From Ferrimonas balearica DSM 9799 (GTDB lineage: Bacteria > Pseudomonadota > Gammaproteobacteria > Enterobacterales > Shewanellaceae): a stretch of 64,000 nt of DNA. The notes under the pieces were generated by a model. That model ran no database searches, was not told the DNA's origin, and saw only the letters and a program-made list of their open reading frames with translations. The stretch is taken from assembly GCF_000148645.1 (NCBI RefSeq), contig NC_014541.1, forward strand, positions 1,178,001 to 1,242,000, given 5' to 3'. Both the position numbers and the translations under genes were made by a program. Below are positions 44,092 through 55,075 of the stretch, piece after piece. Every line of letters begins with the position of its first letter. The first letter of the stretch is position 1.

Positions 44092-45000
44092 ATGGACAAA
44101 CAACGCATGACTCACTTGAAGCAGTTGGAGGCCGAGAGCATCCACATCTTCCGTGAGGTTGTGGCCGAGTTTGATAACCCGGTGATGCTGTATTCCATTG
44201 GTAAGGACTCCTCCGTATTGCTGCACCTGGCCCGCAAAGCCTTCTACCCCGGCAAGCTGCCGTTTCCTCTGTTGCACGTCGATACCGACTGGAAATTCCG
44301 TGAAATGATCGCGTTTCGCGATCGCCTGGCCAAAGAGTATGAGCTGGACCTGATTGTCCATAAGAACCCCCGTGGTCTTGCCCTGGGCATCAACCCCTTT
44401 GACCACGGCAGCGCCACCCACACCGACGTGATGAAAACCGAAGCGCTGAAGCAGGCGCTGGACCAGCACCGCTTCGATGCGGCCTTCGGCGGCGCCCGCC
44501 GGGACGAGGAGAAGTCCCGTGCCAAGGAGCGGGTGTACTCCTTCCGGGACCAACACCATCGCTGGGACCCGAAGAATCAGCGCCCGGAGCTGTGGAACCT
44601 CTACAACGGCAAAGTGAACCCCGGCGAAAGCATCCGCGTCTTCCCCCTGTCCAACTGGACCGAACTGGATATCTGGCAATACATCTACCTGGAGAACATC
44701 GAGATCGTACCGCTGTACCTGGCCGCACCGCGTCCGGTGGTGGAGCGCGACGGCAGCCTGATCATGGTGGACGATGAGCGTATGCCGCTGGCCCCTGGAG
44801 AGGCGCCGGAGCAGCGCATGGTGCGGTTCCGTACCCTCGGTTGCTACCCCCTGACCGGCGCGGTGGAGTCCGAAGCCGACTCGCTGGAGGGGATCATCCA
44901 GGAGATGCTGCTGACCAAAACGTCAGAGCGGCAGGGCAGGGTGATCGACCACGACAGCAGTGGCTCGATGGAGAAGAAGAAAGTGGAAGGCTATTTCTGA
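44092..45000 (+). CDS. cysD: sulfate adenylyltransferase small subunit CysD
   Basis: CysD with CysN forms adenosine-5'-phosphosulfate from ATP and sulfate. The 302-residue protein has the PP-loop [12 protein letters not shown] near residue 34 and the conserved stretches [11 protein letters not shown] and [30 protein letters not shown] stands before the ATG. It is the first gene of a five-gene operon and follows a likely promoter. Confidence 0.97.
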   Translation: MDKQRMTHLKQLEAESIHIFREVVAEFDNPVMLYSIGKDSSVLLHLARKAFYPGKLPFPLLHVDTDWKFREMIAFRDRLAKEYELDLIVHKNPRGLALGINPFDHGSATHTDVMKTEALKQALDQHRFDAAFGGARRDEEKSRAKERVYSFRDQHHRWDPKNQRPELWNLYNGKVNPGESIRVFPLSNWTELDIWQYIYLENIEIVPLYLAAPRPVVERDGSLIMVDDERMPLAPGEAPEQRMVRFRTLGCYPLTGAVESEADSLEGIIQEMLLTKTSERQGRVIDHDSSGSMEKKKVEGYF

Positions 45001-45024
45001 GCCCGGCTCAGTCAAGGAGAGGTT

Positions 45025-46464
45025 ATGAGTCACAGTTCCCAACTGATTGAGCAGGACATTCAGGCGTACCTGAAGCAGCACGAACAGAAAGCGCTGCTGC
45101 GCTTTATCACCTGCGGCAGCGTCGATGACGGCAAAAGCACTTTGATTGGGCGCCTGCTGCACGACGCCAAGATGATTTTTGAAGACCAGCTGGCGGCCAT
45201 TGAGTCCGACAGCAAAAAGGTGGGCACCACCGGCGAGAAGGTGGACCTCGCCCTGTTGGTGGATGGCCTGCAGTCTGAGCGCGAGCAGGGCATCACCATT
45301 GACGTGGCCTATCGCTATTTTTCCACCGATAAGCGCAAGTTCATCATTGCCGACACCCCGGGACACGAACAGTACACCCGCAATATGGCGACCGGCGCGT
45401 CCACCGCTGACCTGGCGATCATCCTGATTGATGCCCGCTATGGCGTGCAGGTGCAGACCCGTCGTCACTCCTACCTGGTGTCACTGCTGGGCATCAGGCA
45501 GGTGGTGGTGGCGATCAACAAAATGGACCTGGTGGCGTTTGATCAGGACCGTTTTGACGCCATCGTCGCCGATTACCAGTCGCTGGCTGAGCAGCTGGGG
45601 CTGAGTCAGATCCACTATGTGCCGATGTCGGCGCTGGAGGGGGATAACGTGGTCAGCGCCAGTGAGCGCACCCCCTGGTACCAGGGCGAACCCCTGATGA
45701 CCCTGCTGGAAAATGTCCCCCTGACCGGCAGCGATGCCGGCCAGTCACTGCGCTTCCCGGTGCAGTACGTGAACCGCCCCAACCTCGACTTCCGGGGTTA
45801 CGCCGGTACGCTGGCGGCGGGCACCGTTGCCGTGGGCGACCCGGTGGTGGCACTGCCCTCCGGCCGCACCAGCACGGTCAAATCCATCGTCACCTTTGAT
45901 GGCGAGCTGGCGCAGGCCCACGCGGGGCAGGCGGTGACCCTGACCCTTACTGACGAGATCGACGTCAGTCGCGGCGAGATGCTGGTGGCACCCGATTCGC
46001 AGCCCCATCACAGCAGCCGTTTGAGCGCGCACCTAGTGTGGATGAGTGACACCGCGCTGGTGCCGGGACAGGAGTACCTGATCAAGCTGGGCACCAAAAC
46101 CACCACCGGTCGGGTAGACCGGGTGGAGGAGCGGGTGGACATCAATACCCTGAAACCGGAAGCGGCAGAGACCCTGGCGCTGAACGAGATTGGGCTGGTG
46201 GCGCTCACCCTCAGCGAAGCGGCGCTGTTTGACCGCTATCAGGACAACCGCCAGACCGGTGCCTTTATCGTGATTGACCGCCTGACTAACGTGACGGTCG
46301 GTGCCGGGTTGGTGCAGGCACCGCTGGAGCCGTCTCTGTCCCGGGTCAGCCGCGCCCGCTACAGCGATTTTGAGCTGGAGCTGAATGCCCTGATCCGCAA
46401 GCAGTATCCGCACTGGCAGGTTCGTGATATCCGCCTGGATCTGGATGACGAGGACGGCCAGTGA
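45025..46464 (+). CDS. cysN: sulfate adenylyltransferase large subunit CysN
   Basis: CysN is the GTPase that drives sulfate activation. The 479-residue protein has the P-loop GSVDDGKST at 31-39, DTPGHEQY near residue 112, NKMD near residue 167 and translation-factor-like beta domains after residue 240. There is no fused CysC domain; the kinase is encoded separately downstream. Start is 24 bases after cysD with AAGGAGAGG before it. Confidence 0.97.
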   Translation: MSHSSQLIEQDIQAYLKQHEQKALLRFITCGSVDDGKSTLIGRLLHDAKMIFEDQLAAIESDSKKVGTTGEKVDLALLVDGLQSEREQGITIDVAYRYFSTDKRKFIIADTPGHEQYTRNMATGASTADLAIILIDARYGVQVQTRRHSYLVSLLGIRQVVVAINKMDLVAFDQDRFDAIVADYQSLAEQLGLSQIHYVPMSALEGDNVVSASERTPWYQGEPLMTLLENVPLTGSDAGQSLRFPVQYVNRPNLDFRGYAGTLAAGTVAVGDPVVALPSGRTSTVKSIVTFDGELAQAHAGQAVTLTLTDEIDVSRGEMLVAPDSQPHHSSRLSAHLVWMSDTALVPGQEYLIKLGTKTTTGRVDRVEERVDINTLKPEAAETLALNEIGLVALTLSEAALFDRYQDNRQTGAFIVIDRLTNVTVGAGLVQAPLEPSLSRVSRARYSDFELELNALIRKQYPHWQVRDIRLDLDDEDGQ

Positions 46465-48194
46465 GCCTGACTCTGGCGCAATGGTCGGTGGTGGCACTGG
46501 CGGTGGGCCTGGTGGTCGCGCTGGTGCTGTCCCGGGCCCGTCCGGTGATGCTGTTCGCCGCCGTGGGCCTGGGCACCGTGCTGCTGGGGGTCATTGAGCC
46601 GCCGCGCCTGCTGGTGCTGGCGGCCAACCCGGCGGTGATCACCCTGCTGCTGCTGTTGCTGGTGTCTGCGGCGCTGGAGAAAACCGGGCTGCTGAGCCTG
46701 GTGGGACGTTACCTGTTCCGGCCCGGCTACCGCACCACGCTGGCGCGGATGGGCACCGGCACCATGGTCAGTTCGGCGTTTCTCAATAATACCGCCGTGG
46801 TGGCGGCGATGGCGGGCGCGGTCAGTCGCCAGCCCGACCACCTGCCGTCGCGTCTGCTGCTGCCCCTCTCTTACGCTGCCATTCTGGGCGGCACCCTCAC
46901 CCTGGTGGGCACCTCCACCCATCTGGTGGTGAATTCGGTGTTGATGGAACAGGGGGAAACCCCGCTGGCGCTGTTCGATTTTCTCCCGGTTGGCTTGGCG
47001 GTGGCGGTGGCCGGGCTGGGCCTGTTGCTGCTGTTGGCCGGCATGCTGCCGCGTCATCCCAAGGCGCCGGAGGCGGACAATCCCTACTTTATTGATGCCG
47101 AAGTGCTGGCGGACAGTCCGCTGGTGGGGCGCAGCGTGCAGCAGAACGGACTGCGCGCCCTGCAGGGCCTCTATCTGGCGGAGATTGTCCGGGATGGCCA
47201 GTTGTTGGCGCCGGTGACGCCGGAGCTGGTGCTGCAGCGCGGGGATAAACTGGTGTTTTGCGGGGACGTCAACCAGCTGGGCGAGCTGCAACGCTTTAAA
47301 GGACTGTCGCTGTTTGCCGGCAGCAACGGTTTGCTGAAACAGAACCTGGTGGAGGTGCTGGTCAGCCCCACCTCACCCATTGTCGGCAAAACCCTTAAGG
47401 AGTCGGATTTCCGCGCCCGTTTCGATGCTGCTGTGGTGGCGATGCGTCGCCGTGGCACCCGCTTGTCGGGCAAACTTGGCACCATTCCGCTGCAAGGCGG
47501 CGATATCCTGGTGCTGGCGGTAGGGGAGCGCTTTATCAAGCGGCCCCAGCTGAGCCGCCACTTCTACCCCATCGGCGGCACCGAGCTGAGCCGGCCCCTG
47601 GCCCGCTGGCAGGAGCTGCTGGCGGTGGGCGGTTTTGCCGTCACGCTGCTGGCCAACCTGTTGTGGTCGGTGCCCCTGTATGTGGGTCTGGCGGTGTTGC
47701 TGATGGCGCTGCTGGGCAGCGGGGTGCTGAACAGCAACGATGTGCGCCAGCGGTTTCCCTTTGAGCTTTGGGTGATCATCACCGGCGCTCTGGCGTTGGC
47801 CGAGGGGTTCAGCCAGAGTGGACTGGCGGGGTTGATCGCCGATGCGCTGCAGCAACGCCTCAGTGACGGCGGTGTGATGATGGCTTTTATCGGGGTGTAC
47901 CTGGCGGCTCTGGTAACCACCGAACTGATGACCAACAACGCGGCAGCCGCTTTGGTGCTGCCCTTGGCACTGAGCCTGGCCCATGCCTTTGGGGTCAGCG
48001 CCATGCCCTTTATTATGGCGGTGGCCTACGGCGCCAGCGCCAGCTTTATCAGCCCGTTCAGCTACCAGACCCACATGATGGTGATGAACCTGGGCGATTA
48101 TCGTAAGCGGGATTACGCGCGCCTCGGGGTGCCCCTGTCGCTGCTGTACAGTGGCCTGGTGCTGTGGCTGATCCCGCACCTGTTTCCTTTCTGA
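46461..48194 (+). CDS. SLC13-type sulfate transporter with RCK_C domains
   Basis: The 577-residue protein has membrane helices on both sides of a cytoplasmic central part. Residues about 205-370 look like two RCK_C (TrkA_C) domains, [20 protein letters not shown]...GDKLVFCGD and [18 protein letters not shown]...[10 protein letters not shown]. Conserved SNTT-like segments ([28 protein letters not shown]) mark the ion/anion sites of this family. Its location between cysN and cysC makes sulfate the likely substrate. GTG 46461 overlaps the cysN stop (GTGA). Confidence 0.9.
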   Translation: MSLTLAQWSVVALAVGLVVALVLSRARPVMLFAAVGLGTVLLGVIEPPRLLVLAANPAVITLLLLLLVSAALEKTGLLSLVGRYLFRPGYRTTLARMGTGTMVSSAFLNNTAVVAAMAGAVSRQPDHLPSRLLLPLSYAAILGGTLTLVGTSTHLVVNSVLMEQGETPLALFDFLPVGLAVAVAGLGLLLLLAGMLPRHPKAPEADNPYFIDAEVLADSPLVGRSVQQNGLRALQGLYLAEIVRDGQLLAPVTPELVLQRGDKLVFCGDVNQLGELQRFKGLSLFAGSNGLLKQNLVEVLVSPTSPIVGKTLKESDFRARFDAAVVAMRRRGTRLSGKLGTIPLQGGDILVLAVGERFIKRPQLSRHFYPIGGTELSRPLARWQELLAVGGFAVTLLANLLWSVPLYVGLAVLLMALLGSGVLNSNDVRQRFPFELWVIITGALALAEGFSQSGLAGLIADALQQRLSDGGVMMAFIGVYLAALVTTELMTNNAAAALVLPLALSLAHAFGVSAMPFIMAVAYGASASFISPFSYQTHMMVMNLGDYRKRDYARLGVPLSLLYSGLVLWLIPHLFPF

Positions 48195-48209
48195 TACCGA
48201 GACTGGCCG

Positions 48210-48806
48210 ATGACGGAAAATCTCACCTGGCACCCACACCAGATCACCCCGGATGAACGCCGGGCAAACAAAGGCCACGGCGCTGCGGTGCTGTGGTTCA
48301 CCGGCCTGTCCGGTTCGGGCAAATCCACCATCGCCAACGCGCTGGAACAGAAGCTGCACCAGGCCGGAGTACACAGCTACCTGCTGGATGGTGACAACGT
48401 CCGCCACGGGCTGAACCGGGATCTCGGTTTCAGCGACGACGACCGGGTAGAGAACCTGCGCCGGGTCAGTGAAGTGGCGGCATTGATGGCGGACGCCGGA
48501 CTGGTGGTGCTGACCGCCTTTATCTCACCATTCCGCTCTGAGCGCGACGCGGTGCGCCAGCGCCTGCCGGAGGGGCAGTTTATCGAGGTGTTTATCGATA
48601 CTCCGTTGGCGGAGTGCGAGCGACGTGACCCCAAGGGGCTTTACCAGAAAGCCCGGGCCGGGACGATCCGCCAGTTCACTGGCATCGACTCCAAATACCA
48701 GGCCCCGGAGCAACCGGATGTGCATCTGCGGGCGGACCAGCTCACGCCCGAGCAGTGTGCCGAACGGTTGCTGGCCGCCCTGCGTGAGCGTGGGGTGATT
48801 GGGTGA
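48210..48806 (+). CDS. cysC: adenylylsulfate kinase CysC
   Basis: CysC phosphorylates adenosine phosphosulfate to PAPS. The 198-residue protein has a P-loop GLSGSGKST at residues 32-40, [17 protein letters not shown] near residue 58, [10 protein letters not shown] near 108 and [12 protein letters not shown] near 136. It begins 15 bases after the transporter and its end overlaps the DHH gene by four bases. Confidence 0.97.
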   Translation: MTENLTWHPHQITPDERRANKGHGAAVLWFTGLSGSGKSTIANALEQKLHQAGVHSYLLDGDNVRHGLNRDLGFSDDDRVENLRRVSEVAALMADAGLVVLTAFISPFRSERDAVRQRLPEGQFIEVFIDTPLAECERRDPKGLYQKARAGTIRQFTGIDSKYQAPEQPDVHLRADQLTPEQCAERLLAALRERGVIG

Positions 48807-49771
48807 GCCGCTACGACGTTTTTAATGGCGATGCCGACGGCATCTTTGCCCTGCTGCAGCTGCGTCGGGTACACCCCTGTGACGCGATCCTGGTGACCGA
48901 CATCAAGCGGGAGGTGGCGCTGCTGTCGCGCCTGCCTGCGGTGGCGGGCGACCAAGTCACCGTGCTGGACCTGTCGATGGCCAGCAATCGCGATGACCTC
49001 GAGCGTCTGCTGGCGGCTGGGGTCGACGTGGAGTATGTCGACCATCATCACGCCGGCGAGCCGCTGCAGCACCCGCGGCTGCAGGCCACCATCGACCTCT
49101 CCCCCCACACCTGCACCAGTCTGTTGGTGGACAGGATGCTGTCCGGCCGTGAACGTATTTGGGCGCTGGCCGGGGCCTACGGCGATAATCTGCTGGCGGA
49201 AGCGGACGCGCTGGCGCAACAGATGGGGCTGACAGAGGCGGAGCGCGATGCCGCATATCAACTGGGCACCCTGGTTAACTACAACGGTTATGGTCGCCAT
49301 CTGGACGACCTGCACCTCCATCCCGCCGAACTCTATCGCGCCCTGCAATCGTACGATACGCCGCTGCAGGCGTTATCCGATCCGCACTCCCCGGTAGCTC
49401 AGCTGCAACAGGGCTATCAGGCCGACCTGAACCAAGCGGAGGCGCTTGAGCCGGAGCGGCAAACCCCCGGTGGCCGGGTTTATCGATTGCCGGATGCTGC
49501 CTGGGTGCACCGCATCAGCGGTGTATTTGCCAATGCCCTGGCCAATGCACACCCAGAGCAGGCGATCGCCCTGATGACCCCGCTCCGTGATGGCCATTGG
49601 CGGGTGTCGGTGCGCGCACCTCTGGCCTGCCCCCAGGGGGCGGATCTGCTGTGCCGACAGTTTGTCAGCGGAGGCGGTCGTGCCCGGGCGGCAGGCATCA
49701 ACCGGCTTGAGGAGCATTCAGTGGCCGACTTTATTGCGGCCTTTGAACAACAGTACTCAGGCATAAAGTGA
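48803..49771 (+). CDS. DHH-family phosphoesterase in sulfate operon
   Basis: The 322-residue protein has the DHH motifs: [13 protein letters not shown] near the N-terminus, DLSMASN near residue 52 and DHHHAG near residue 75, followed by a C-terminal domain with [14 protein letters not shown] as in DHHA1. DHH proteins of the NrnA type remove phosphate from pAp, the by-product of PAPS use, so its place right after cysC (GTGA overlap) suggests pAp recycling. This is inference; a nanoRNase or other phosphoesterase role is possible. Confidence 0.85.
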   Translation: MSRYDVFNGDADGIFALLQLRRVHPCDAILVTDIKREVALLSRLPAVAGDQVTVLDLSMASNRDDLERLLAAGVDVEYVDHHHAGEPLQHPRLQATIDLSPHTCTSLLVDRMLSGRERIWALAGAYGDNLLAEADALAQQMGLTEAERDAAYQLGTLVNYNGYGRHLDDLHLHPAELYRALQSYDTPLQALSDPHSPVAQLQQGYQADLNQAEALEPERQTPGGRVYRLPDAAWVHRISGVFANALANAHPEQAIALMTPLRDGHWRVSVRAPLACPQGADLLCRQFVSGGGRARAAGINRLEEHSVADFIAAFEQQYSGIK

Positions 49772-49917
49772 GTTTTCGCTTACAGGCGCTCGGCGTGATT
49801 CCATGCCATTGTTTTGTCTTGCCCCGAAAAGTGGCAAAATGTGCGGCACTGGAGCCCCGGGTGGGCTGAATTCACACCGTTACTGGACGTAAGCCACCTT
49901 GGCTTGCCGAACGCTTT

Positions 49918-51258
49918 ATGTCTCGAAAATATTTTGGTACCGACGGGGTGCGTGGCCTGGTGGGTCAGTACCCCATTACCCCCGATTTTGCACTGAAGCT
50001 GGGTTACGCAGCAGGCCAGGTGATGGCCGCTGAAGGCACCCGCGAAGTGATCATCGGTAAAGACACGCGCATCTCTGGTTACCTGCTGGAATCGGCCATG
50101 GAGTCCGGCCTGATTGCCGCTGGCGTTAATGTGGCCCTGACCGGACCGCTGCCGACCCCGGCCATTGCCTATCTGGCGCAAACCTTCCGCGCCGATGCTG
50201 GTGTGGTGATCAGCGCCTCGCACAACCCCTATCACGATAACGGCATCAAGTTCTTCTCGAACAACGGCACCAAACTGACCGACGCCAATGAGCTGGCCAT
50301 CGAAGCGGCTCTGGACCAGCCGATGGGCTGCGTTGACTCGGCCAATCTCGGTAAAGTGCGTCGTATCCACGATGCTGCTGGTCGTTACATCGAATTCTGT
50401 AAGAGCACCTTTGACCATGGCGCCAGCCTGGAAGGGCTCAATATCGTGCTGGATTGCGCCCACGGTGCCACCTATCACATCGCGCCGGCGGTGTTCCGTG
50501 AACTGGGCGCCGAGATCACCGTTATCGGTGACAAGCCCAACGGCACCAACATCAATGACCATTGCGGCGCCACCCATCTGGATGCGCTGGTCGACAAGGT
50601 GCTGACCATCGGTGCGGACATGGGCATCGCCTTCGATGGCGATGGTGACCGGGTGATGATGGTGGACCACACCGGTGCGGTGGTGGATGGTGATGAGATC
50701 CTCTACATCATCGCCCGTCATTGGCAGGCGACCGGCCAGATGGAAGGCGGTGTGGTGGGTACCCTGATGGCCAACCTGGGCCTGGAGTTGGCGCTCAAAG
50801 CACTGGATATCCCGTTTGCCCGCTCCAAAGTGGGTGACCGTTACGTGGTTGAGATGCTTAATGAGAAGGGCTGGATGCTGGGCGGTGAGAACTCCGGCCA
50901 CATCCTCAGCCTCAAGCACCACAGTACCGGTGACGGCATCATCGCCGCCCTGCAGGTGCTCAATGCGCTGCGCTACCTCGACCAGAGCCTGGCGGACGCC
51001 CGCTCCGGCATGACCAAGCTGCCGCAGGTGCTGATCAATGTCCGTTTCAGCGGCAACAGTGCCCCGCTGGAGCACGAGACCGTATTGGCCGAAGTGGCCG
51101 CCGTGGAAGCGGAGATGGGCGACAAGGGCCGTGTGCTGCTGCGCAAATCCGGCACCGAGCCGCTGATCCGGGTGATGGTGGAAGGCGACAACAGTCTGGA
51201 TGTGCGTGGCCTGGCCCAGCGCATTGCCGATGCGGTACAGGCGGTCGACGCCGGATAA
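49918..51258 (+). CDS. glmM: phosphoglucosamine mutase GlmM
   Basis: GlmM turns glucosamine-6-phosphate into glucosamine-1-phosphate for cell wall and lipopolysaccharide. The 446-residue protein begins with [13 protein letters not shown], has the phosphoserine loop [13 protein letters not shown] with Ser101, the metal loop DGDGDRVM near residue 240 and the phosphate-binding [12 protein letters not shown] near the C-terminus. FolP and FtsH, the usual neighbours in gammaproteobacteria, are not beside it. Confidence 0.97.
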   Translation: MSRKYFGTDGVRGLVGQYPITPDFALKLGYAAGQVMAAEGTREVIIGKDTRISGYLLESAMESGLIAAGVNVALTGPLPTPAIAYLAQTFRADAGVVISASHNPYHDNGIKFFSNNGTKLTDANELAIEAALDQPMGCVDSANLGKVRRIHDAAGRYIEFCKSTFDHGASLEGLNIVLDCAHGATYHIAPAVFRELGAEITVIGDKPNGTNINDHCGATHLDALVDKVLTIGADMGIAFDGDGDRVMMVDHTGAVVDGDEILYIIARHWQATGQMEGGVVGTLMANLGLELALKALDIPFARSKVGDRYVVEMLNEKGWMLGGENSGHILSLKHHSTGDGIIAALQVLNALRYLDQSLADARSGMTKLPQVLINVRFSGNSAPLEHETVLAEVAAVEAEMGDKGRVLLRKSGTEPLIRVMVEGDNSLDVRGLAQRIADAVQAVDAG

Positions 51259-51276
51259 TTGCTGCCACATAATGGT

Positions 51277-51302
51277 AAGGCCCGCCTGGAGCGGGCCTTT
51301 TG
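51277..51302 (+). terminator. intrinsic terminator after glmM
   Basis: AAGGCCCGC and GCGGGCCTT pair around CTGGA, followed by a short T run. Confidence 0.85.
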
Positions 51303-51359
51303 CCGTTTGTTGGCGGGCTTAGCCGCTATGGCGTCACCGAATTTCATGGAAGCTTCGCA

Positions 51360-52280
51360 ATGACGGACATCTCGCTGCCCCCGCTGCGCCTCGGCGTCGA
51401 CCTCGGCGGCACCAAGATTGAATTGATTGCACTGGACCCAAGCGGGACGGTGCGCTGGCAGGAGAGGGTGGCCACCCCGGCCGGGAATTACCACGACACG
51501 CTGGACGCCATCACCGATCTGGTTTTGCGCTGCGAACAGCAGCTGGGCCAGTCCGGCACGGTGGGCATCGGCATCCCCGGTGTGGTGTCCCGCCACACCG
51601 GTCTGGTTAAGGGTGCCAACTCGGTTTGCCTTAATGGCCAGCCGTTGGAGCAGGACCTCGGACAGCGGCTGCAACGCCCGATCCGCAGTGCCAATGACGC
51701 CAACTGTTTTGCCATATCGGAAGCCACCGATGGCGCGGCCGTCGGGTATCGCACCGTGTTTGGCGTAATCCTGGGAACCGGCTGCGGCGCCGGGATTGCG
51801 GTGGATGGCCGGGTTCATGAAGGGCCCAACGGCGTCGCCGGTGAGTGGGGGCATAACCCACTGCCGTGGATGACGGCTCAGGAGTTTCCCGGCCCGGCCT
51901 GTTTCTGTGGCCGCCATGGCTGCATTGAAACCTTTATCTCCGGCACCAACCTGGCCCGTCAGTATCGGGAGCACACCGGAGCGGGCCTGGCCGGACCGGA
52001 GATCCTGGCGCGGGTCGCGCAGGGGGAGACGGCGGCGGAGCAGGTGTTCTGCGCCTACCTGGATCAGGTGGCCCGGGCGCTGTCCCACGTAGTGAACCTG
52101 CTCGACCCCGACTGCATCGTGTTGGGGGGCGGCCTCTCCAACGTGGAACGCCTGTATCAGGAACTGCCCCAGCGACTGCCCGCTTATGTGGTGGGCGGTG
52201 AATGCCGGACACCGGTGCTGAAGCACTGTCACGGTGACGCCTCCGGCGTGCGCGGTGCGGCCTGGTTGTGGGGACGCTGA
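51360..52280 (+). CDS. ROK-family sugar kinase (fructokinase/NagK-like)
   Basis: From ATG 51360 the protein has 306 residues. GVDLGGTKIELIA at residues 12-24 binds ATP phosphates; GEWGHNPLPW and the zinc motif CFCGRHGCIETFISG are close to E. coli Mak (fructokinase) and NagK. It phosphorylates a hexose or N-acetylhexosamine; which one cannot be decided. It follows the glmM terminator and overlaps the ElyC-like gene by one base (TGATG), so those two are coupled. Confidence 0.9.
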   Translation: MTDISLPPLRLGVDLGGTKIELIALDPSGTVRWQERVATPAGNYHDTLDAITDLVLRCEQQLGQSGTVGIGIPGVVSRHTGLVKGANSVCLNGQPLEQDLGQRLQRPIRSANDANCFAISEATDGAAVGYRTVFGVILGTGCGAGIAVDGRVHEGPNGVAGEWGHNPLPWMTAQEFPGPACFCGRHGCIETFISGTNLARQYREHTGAGLAGPEILARVAQGETAAEQVFCAYLDQVARALSHVVNLLDPDCIVLGGGLSNVERLYQELPQRLPAYVVGGECRTPVLKHCHGDASGVRGAAWLWGR

Positions 52281-53011
52281 TGGGGTTCTGGCTGAAGAAG
52301 GCGATTACCGCCCTGATCCTGCCGATACCGCTAGCCTGCGCCCTGATTCTGGCGGGCCTGCTGCTGCGTCGGCGGGCGCCAAAGCTGGCGTTGACGCTGT
52401 TGCTGGCGGGGCCGGTCTACCTGCTGGCCCTGTCGTTTTCCCCCATCAGTACGGCGCTGGCCAATTCACTGGAGTCTCACTACACCAGCTGGCAACCCGG
52501 CGCTGAGGTGGCCTATGTGCTGGTGCTGGGCAGCAGCCACAGCAGTCACCCGGACCGGGCCGCCACGGCCCAGTTGTCGGCCACGGCGCTGGGTCGTCTG
52601 ATGGAGGGGATTCGGGTCTGGCGCGCCAATCCCGACGCGACTTTGGTGCTGTCCGGTTTTGCCGGCAGTGACCCTACCCCCCATGCCGAGCTGATGAAGT
52701 GCGCAGCCATCGAGCAGGGGGTGCCGGAAAGCCATATCCACACCTTCCCACAAGCTCGGGATACCGAGCAGGAAGCCCGGCTGACGGCGCCTTTGGTTGG
52801 GGCGGCGCCCGCGGTGCTGGTGACCTCGGCCAGTCATATGGATCGGGCGTTGTCGCTGTATCAGGCCCAGGGCCTGTCGGTCACCCCGGCGGCCACCGAC
52901 TTTATCGCACAACCCACCCGGGCCTGGTATTTCAGCGCCCGTAACCTGTGGACCAGCCAACGGGTAATCCACGAGTATCTGGGCCAGCTCTGGCTGGCCA
53001 TTAAGTCCTGA
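52280..53011 (+). CDS. ElyC/YdcF-like DUF218 membrane protein
   Basis: The 243-residue protein has two N-terminal membrane helices (residues 5-27 and 34-55) and a periplasmic DUF218 domain with VLVLGSSHSSHPDRAATAQLS, VLSGFAGSD and VLVTSASHMDRAL motifs. This two-helix form resembles ElyC, an envelope factor linked to lipid carrier and peptidoglycan metabolism in E. coli. ATG shares a base with the stop of the kinase gene. Confidence 0.85.
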   Translation: MGFWLKKAITALILPIPLACALILAGLLLRRRAPKLALTLLLAGPVYLLALSFSPISTALANSLESHYTSWQPGAEVAYVLVLGSSHSSHPDRAATAQLSATALGRLMEGIRVWRANPDATLVLSGFAGSDPTPHAELMKCAAIEQGVPESHIHTFPQARDTEQEARLTAPLVGAAPAVLVTSASHMDRALSLYQAQGLSVTPAATDFIAQPTRAWYFSARNLWTSQRVIHEYLGQLWLAIKS

Positions 53012-53020
53012 GAAACTGCT

Positions 53021-53887
53021 ATGCCACTGTTGTGGATCGTGACCCTGATCTGGGCCTTCTCCTTCTCCCTGATTGACGTATATATCGCCGGCAAAGTGGA
53101 CGCGTACTTTGCCGTCTGGTCGAGGATGCTGCTGGCCACCCTGTTGTTCGCCCCGTTGTTGTCCCGCCGGGTCGGTATGACTCTGGCCGGTAAGTTGATG
53201 CTGATTGGGGCGGTGCAGCTGGGCCTGATGTTCACGCTGCTGTACCACGCGTTTGCCTTTCTGTCGGTGCCGGAGGTGCTGCTGTTTACCATCATGACGC
53301 CAATCTGGGTGATGGTACTGGACGATGCCCGGGTAGGGCGGTTCCGACCCAGAGCGTTGTGGCCGGCCCTGGCGGCGGTGGTGGGGGCGGCGTTGATCCG
53401 CTATCAGCCACTGGAACCGGGCCTGTGGTTTGGCTTTGCCCTGGTGCAGGGGGCCAACCTCTGTTTCGCCTTTGGTCAGGTGGCTTATCGTTCGCTGCCC
53501 CACACGGTGCCGCGCCATCAGGCGTTTGGCTGGTTCTTTGTGGGTGCCTTGGCGCTTGCCAGCGTCGCTCTGATGCTGTTCGGCAATCTGGAGCGCCTGC
53601 CGCAGAGTTCGCTGCAGTGGGGTGTGCTGCTGTGGCTGGGCCTGGGGGCGTCGGGCCTGGGCTATTTCCTGTGGAATCTGGGAGCGACCCGGGTCTCTAC
53701 CGCGCAGCTGGCGGTGATGAACAACGTGCTTATCCCCGCGGGCATTCTCGTCAACCTGTTACTGTGGCAGCGCGACGCTGACCTGTTCCGGCTTGCGCTG
53801 GGGGGCGGCATCATTCTGTTGTCGTTGTGGTGGAGCCCGCCGAAGGCGACTGAGACTGGGTGCGATAGTCGCGGATCAGGGCGATAA
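53021..53887 (+). CDS. EamA/DMT-family transporter
   Basis: The 288-residue protein has about ten membrane helices in two EamA repeats (starting LLWIVTLIWAFSFSLIDVYI and FGWFFVGALALASVALML), the usual form of drug/metabolite exporters. The substrate is not predictable. It starts nine bases after the ElyC-like gene. Its last 77 bases overlap the convergent DUF2982-type gene. Confidence 0.88.
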   Translation: MPLLWIVTLIWAFSFSLIDVYIAGKVDAYFAVWSRMLLATLLFAPLLSRRVGMTLAGKLMLIGAVQLGLMFTLLYHAFAFLSVPEVLLFTIMTPIWVMVLDDARVGRFRPRALWPALAAVVGAALIRYQPLEPGLWFGFALVQGANLCFAFGQVAYRSLPHTVPRHQAFGWFFVGALALASVALMLFGNLERLPQSSLQWGVLLWLGLGASGLGYFLWNLGATRVSTAQLAVMNNVLIPAGILVNLLLWQRDADLFRLALGGGIILLSLWWSPPKATETGCDSRGSGR

Positions 53888-54488
53888 ACTCGTCCGGTGA
53901 GCGGTCAAGGCAGCTGTGGTGCAGGTAGAGGTCGTAACCCAGCTGCTGACGCAACGCCATCTGGTGCACCGCATAGGCGGCACGGACGCCGGTCAGGTTG
54001 GGCTCGGGAAGGGTGTCGATGTCGGGCAACAGGCTGGCGCATTGCCCATCGCGACAGTTGGGTTCCGCCAACAGGGTGAGAGGGCGCTGTTCCCGAATCA
54101 ATGCCAGCGCCAGTCGCGGTGAGATGCTGTGGTAAAACCGGGCGGGATCACGCAGGCGGATGCCAACGTAATCGAGGGGCTGGTCGGGTCTGGATGGGGC
54201 GGTGGGACGGTCAATGCGCAATAGCTGCTGCCAGTCCACCTGGTAGTTGCCGCGGCGGTGGTGGTAACGCAACCCTTCCGGGCCAATACGAAGCGTGATG
54301 GCGGGTTCAATGCGCTTGCCGATGGCCAGTACGGCGCAGAACACCGTCAGCAGGGCCAGAGGCAATAACCAGAGCAGTGACAGCCCGTTGGAGAGGGCGA
54401 TCAGAAAGACCAACGCCAGCAAGCCGGACAGCAGGGAAAGGGTCAGGCGGTTGCGACGTGAGAGTGGGGCAATATTGATCACATCCAT
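53811..54488 (-). CDS. membrane protein, DUF2982 type
   Basis: The 225-residue protein has two adjacent N-terminal membrane helices (LTLSLLSGLLALVFLIALSN and LLWLLPLALLTVFCAVLAIG) and a cytoplasmic PH-like beta domain (GPEGLRYHHRRGNYQVDWQQLLRIDRP) followed by helices with CLDRSPDEFIALIRDYR. Proteins of this kind are known mainly in Shewanella and relatives and lack a known role. Its 3' end overlaps the EamA gene by 77 bases in convergent orientation. Confidence 0.7.
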   Translation of the reverse strand: MDVINIAPLSRRNRLTLSLLSGLLALVFLIALSNGLSLLWLLPLALLTVFCAVLAIGKRIEPAITLRIGPEGLRYHHRRGNYQVDWQQLLRIDRPTAPSRPDQPLDYVGIRLRDPARFYHSISPRLALALIREQRPLTLLAEPNCRDGQCASLLPDIDTLPEPNLTGVRAAYAVHQMALRQQLGYDLYLHHSCLDRSPDEFIALIRDYRTQSQSPSAGSTTTTTE

Positions 54489-54506
54489 GTGATCAGAGTA
54501 GCCGAA

Positions 54507-54908
54507 TCAGGCGCTTTTGACTTCGCTCAGCTGCGGTTCTTCGCCTTTGGGCTTGTCCAGGCGCAGTACCTCTTCCTTCAGACGGGTACCGATAAACTGG
54601 CCGCCTTCGAAGATCTCAATCTTCTCGGAAAGTACTTCGCCGTCCACCATGCCATTGGCGGTAATGGAGAGCTTGCTGCACTTCAGCTTGCCTTTGAAGT
54701 GACCGGAAACGCGAACTTCGGTGGCTTCCAGCTCACCCTCGACCCGGCCCTGTTGCTCAATGATAACGCTGCCTTTGGCGGTCACAGTGCCTTCAATGGC
54801 ACCATCGACCATGCAGTCGCTTTCCAGCACCAGATCACCCTTGAGGCGGCAGTCTGCGGAGATGTAGGTCAGGCCGGAGCCGCTTGTTTTCGTTTTTTTT
54901 CCGAACAT
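54507..54908 (-). CDS. bactofilin
   Basis: The 133-residue protein is a single bactofilin domain: short repeated beta-turns such as LTYISADCRLKGDLVLESDCMVDGAIEGTV and GRVEGELEATEVRVSGHFKGKL build a small right-handed beta-helix that polymerises without nucleotide. Bactofilins act as cytoskeletal scaffolds for cell shape or wall enzymes. The gene ends 18 bases before the start of the DUF2982-type gene, so the two may be one operon. Confidence 0.93.
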   Translation of the reverse strand: MFGKKTKTSGSGLTYISADCRLKGDLVLESDCMVDGAIEGTVTAKGSVIIEQQGRVEGELEATEVRVSGHFKGKLKCSKLSITANGMVDGEVLSEKIEIFEGGQFIGTRLKEEVLRLDKPKGEEPQLSEVKSA

Positions 54909-55021
54909 AGTGGTCAGTCTGTGTAGTCAGTCGATGAATGGGCCGGTGCCCGGCATGATGAAAGGCTATCAATGCCGATAAAGGGCGACCGAAAAGTCAC
55001 TCAACTTTACTGCATTTTTCA

Positions 55022-55045
55022 GCGGGATCCGAACGCTAATCGCGA
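55022..55045. terminator. hairpin downstream of second galU
   Basis: GCGGGATCCGA and TCGGATCCGC form an imperfect stem; T residues follow only on the plus strand. It lies 31 bases past the galU paralogue stop and may end that transcript. Confidence 0.45.
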
Positions 55046-55075
55046 ATCGGATCCGCTTTTTCTGACAAACGGGAT

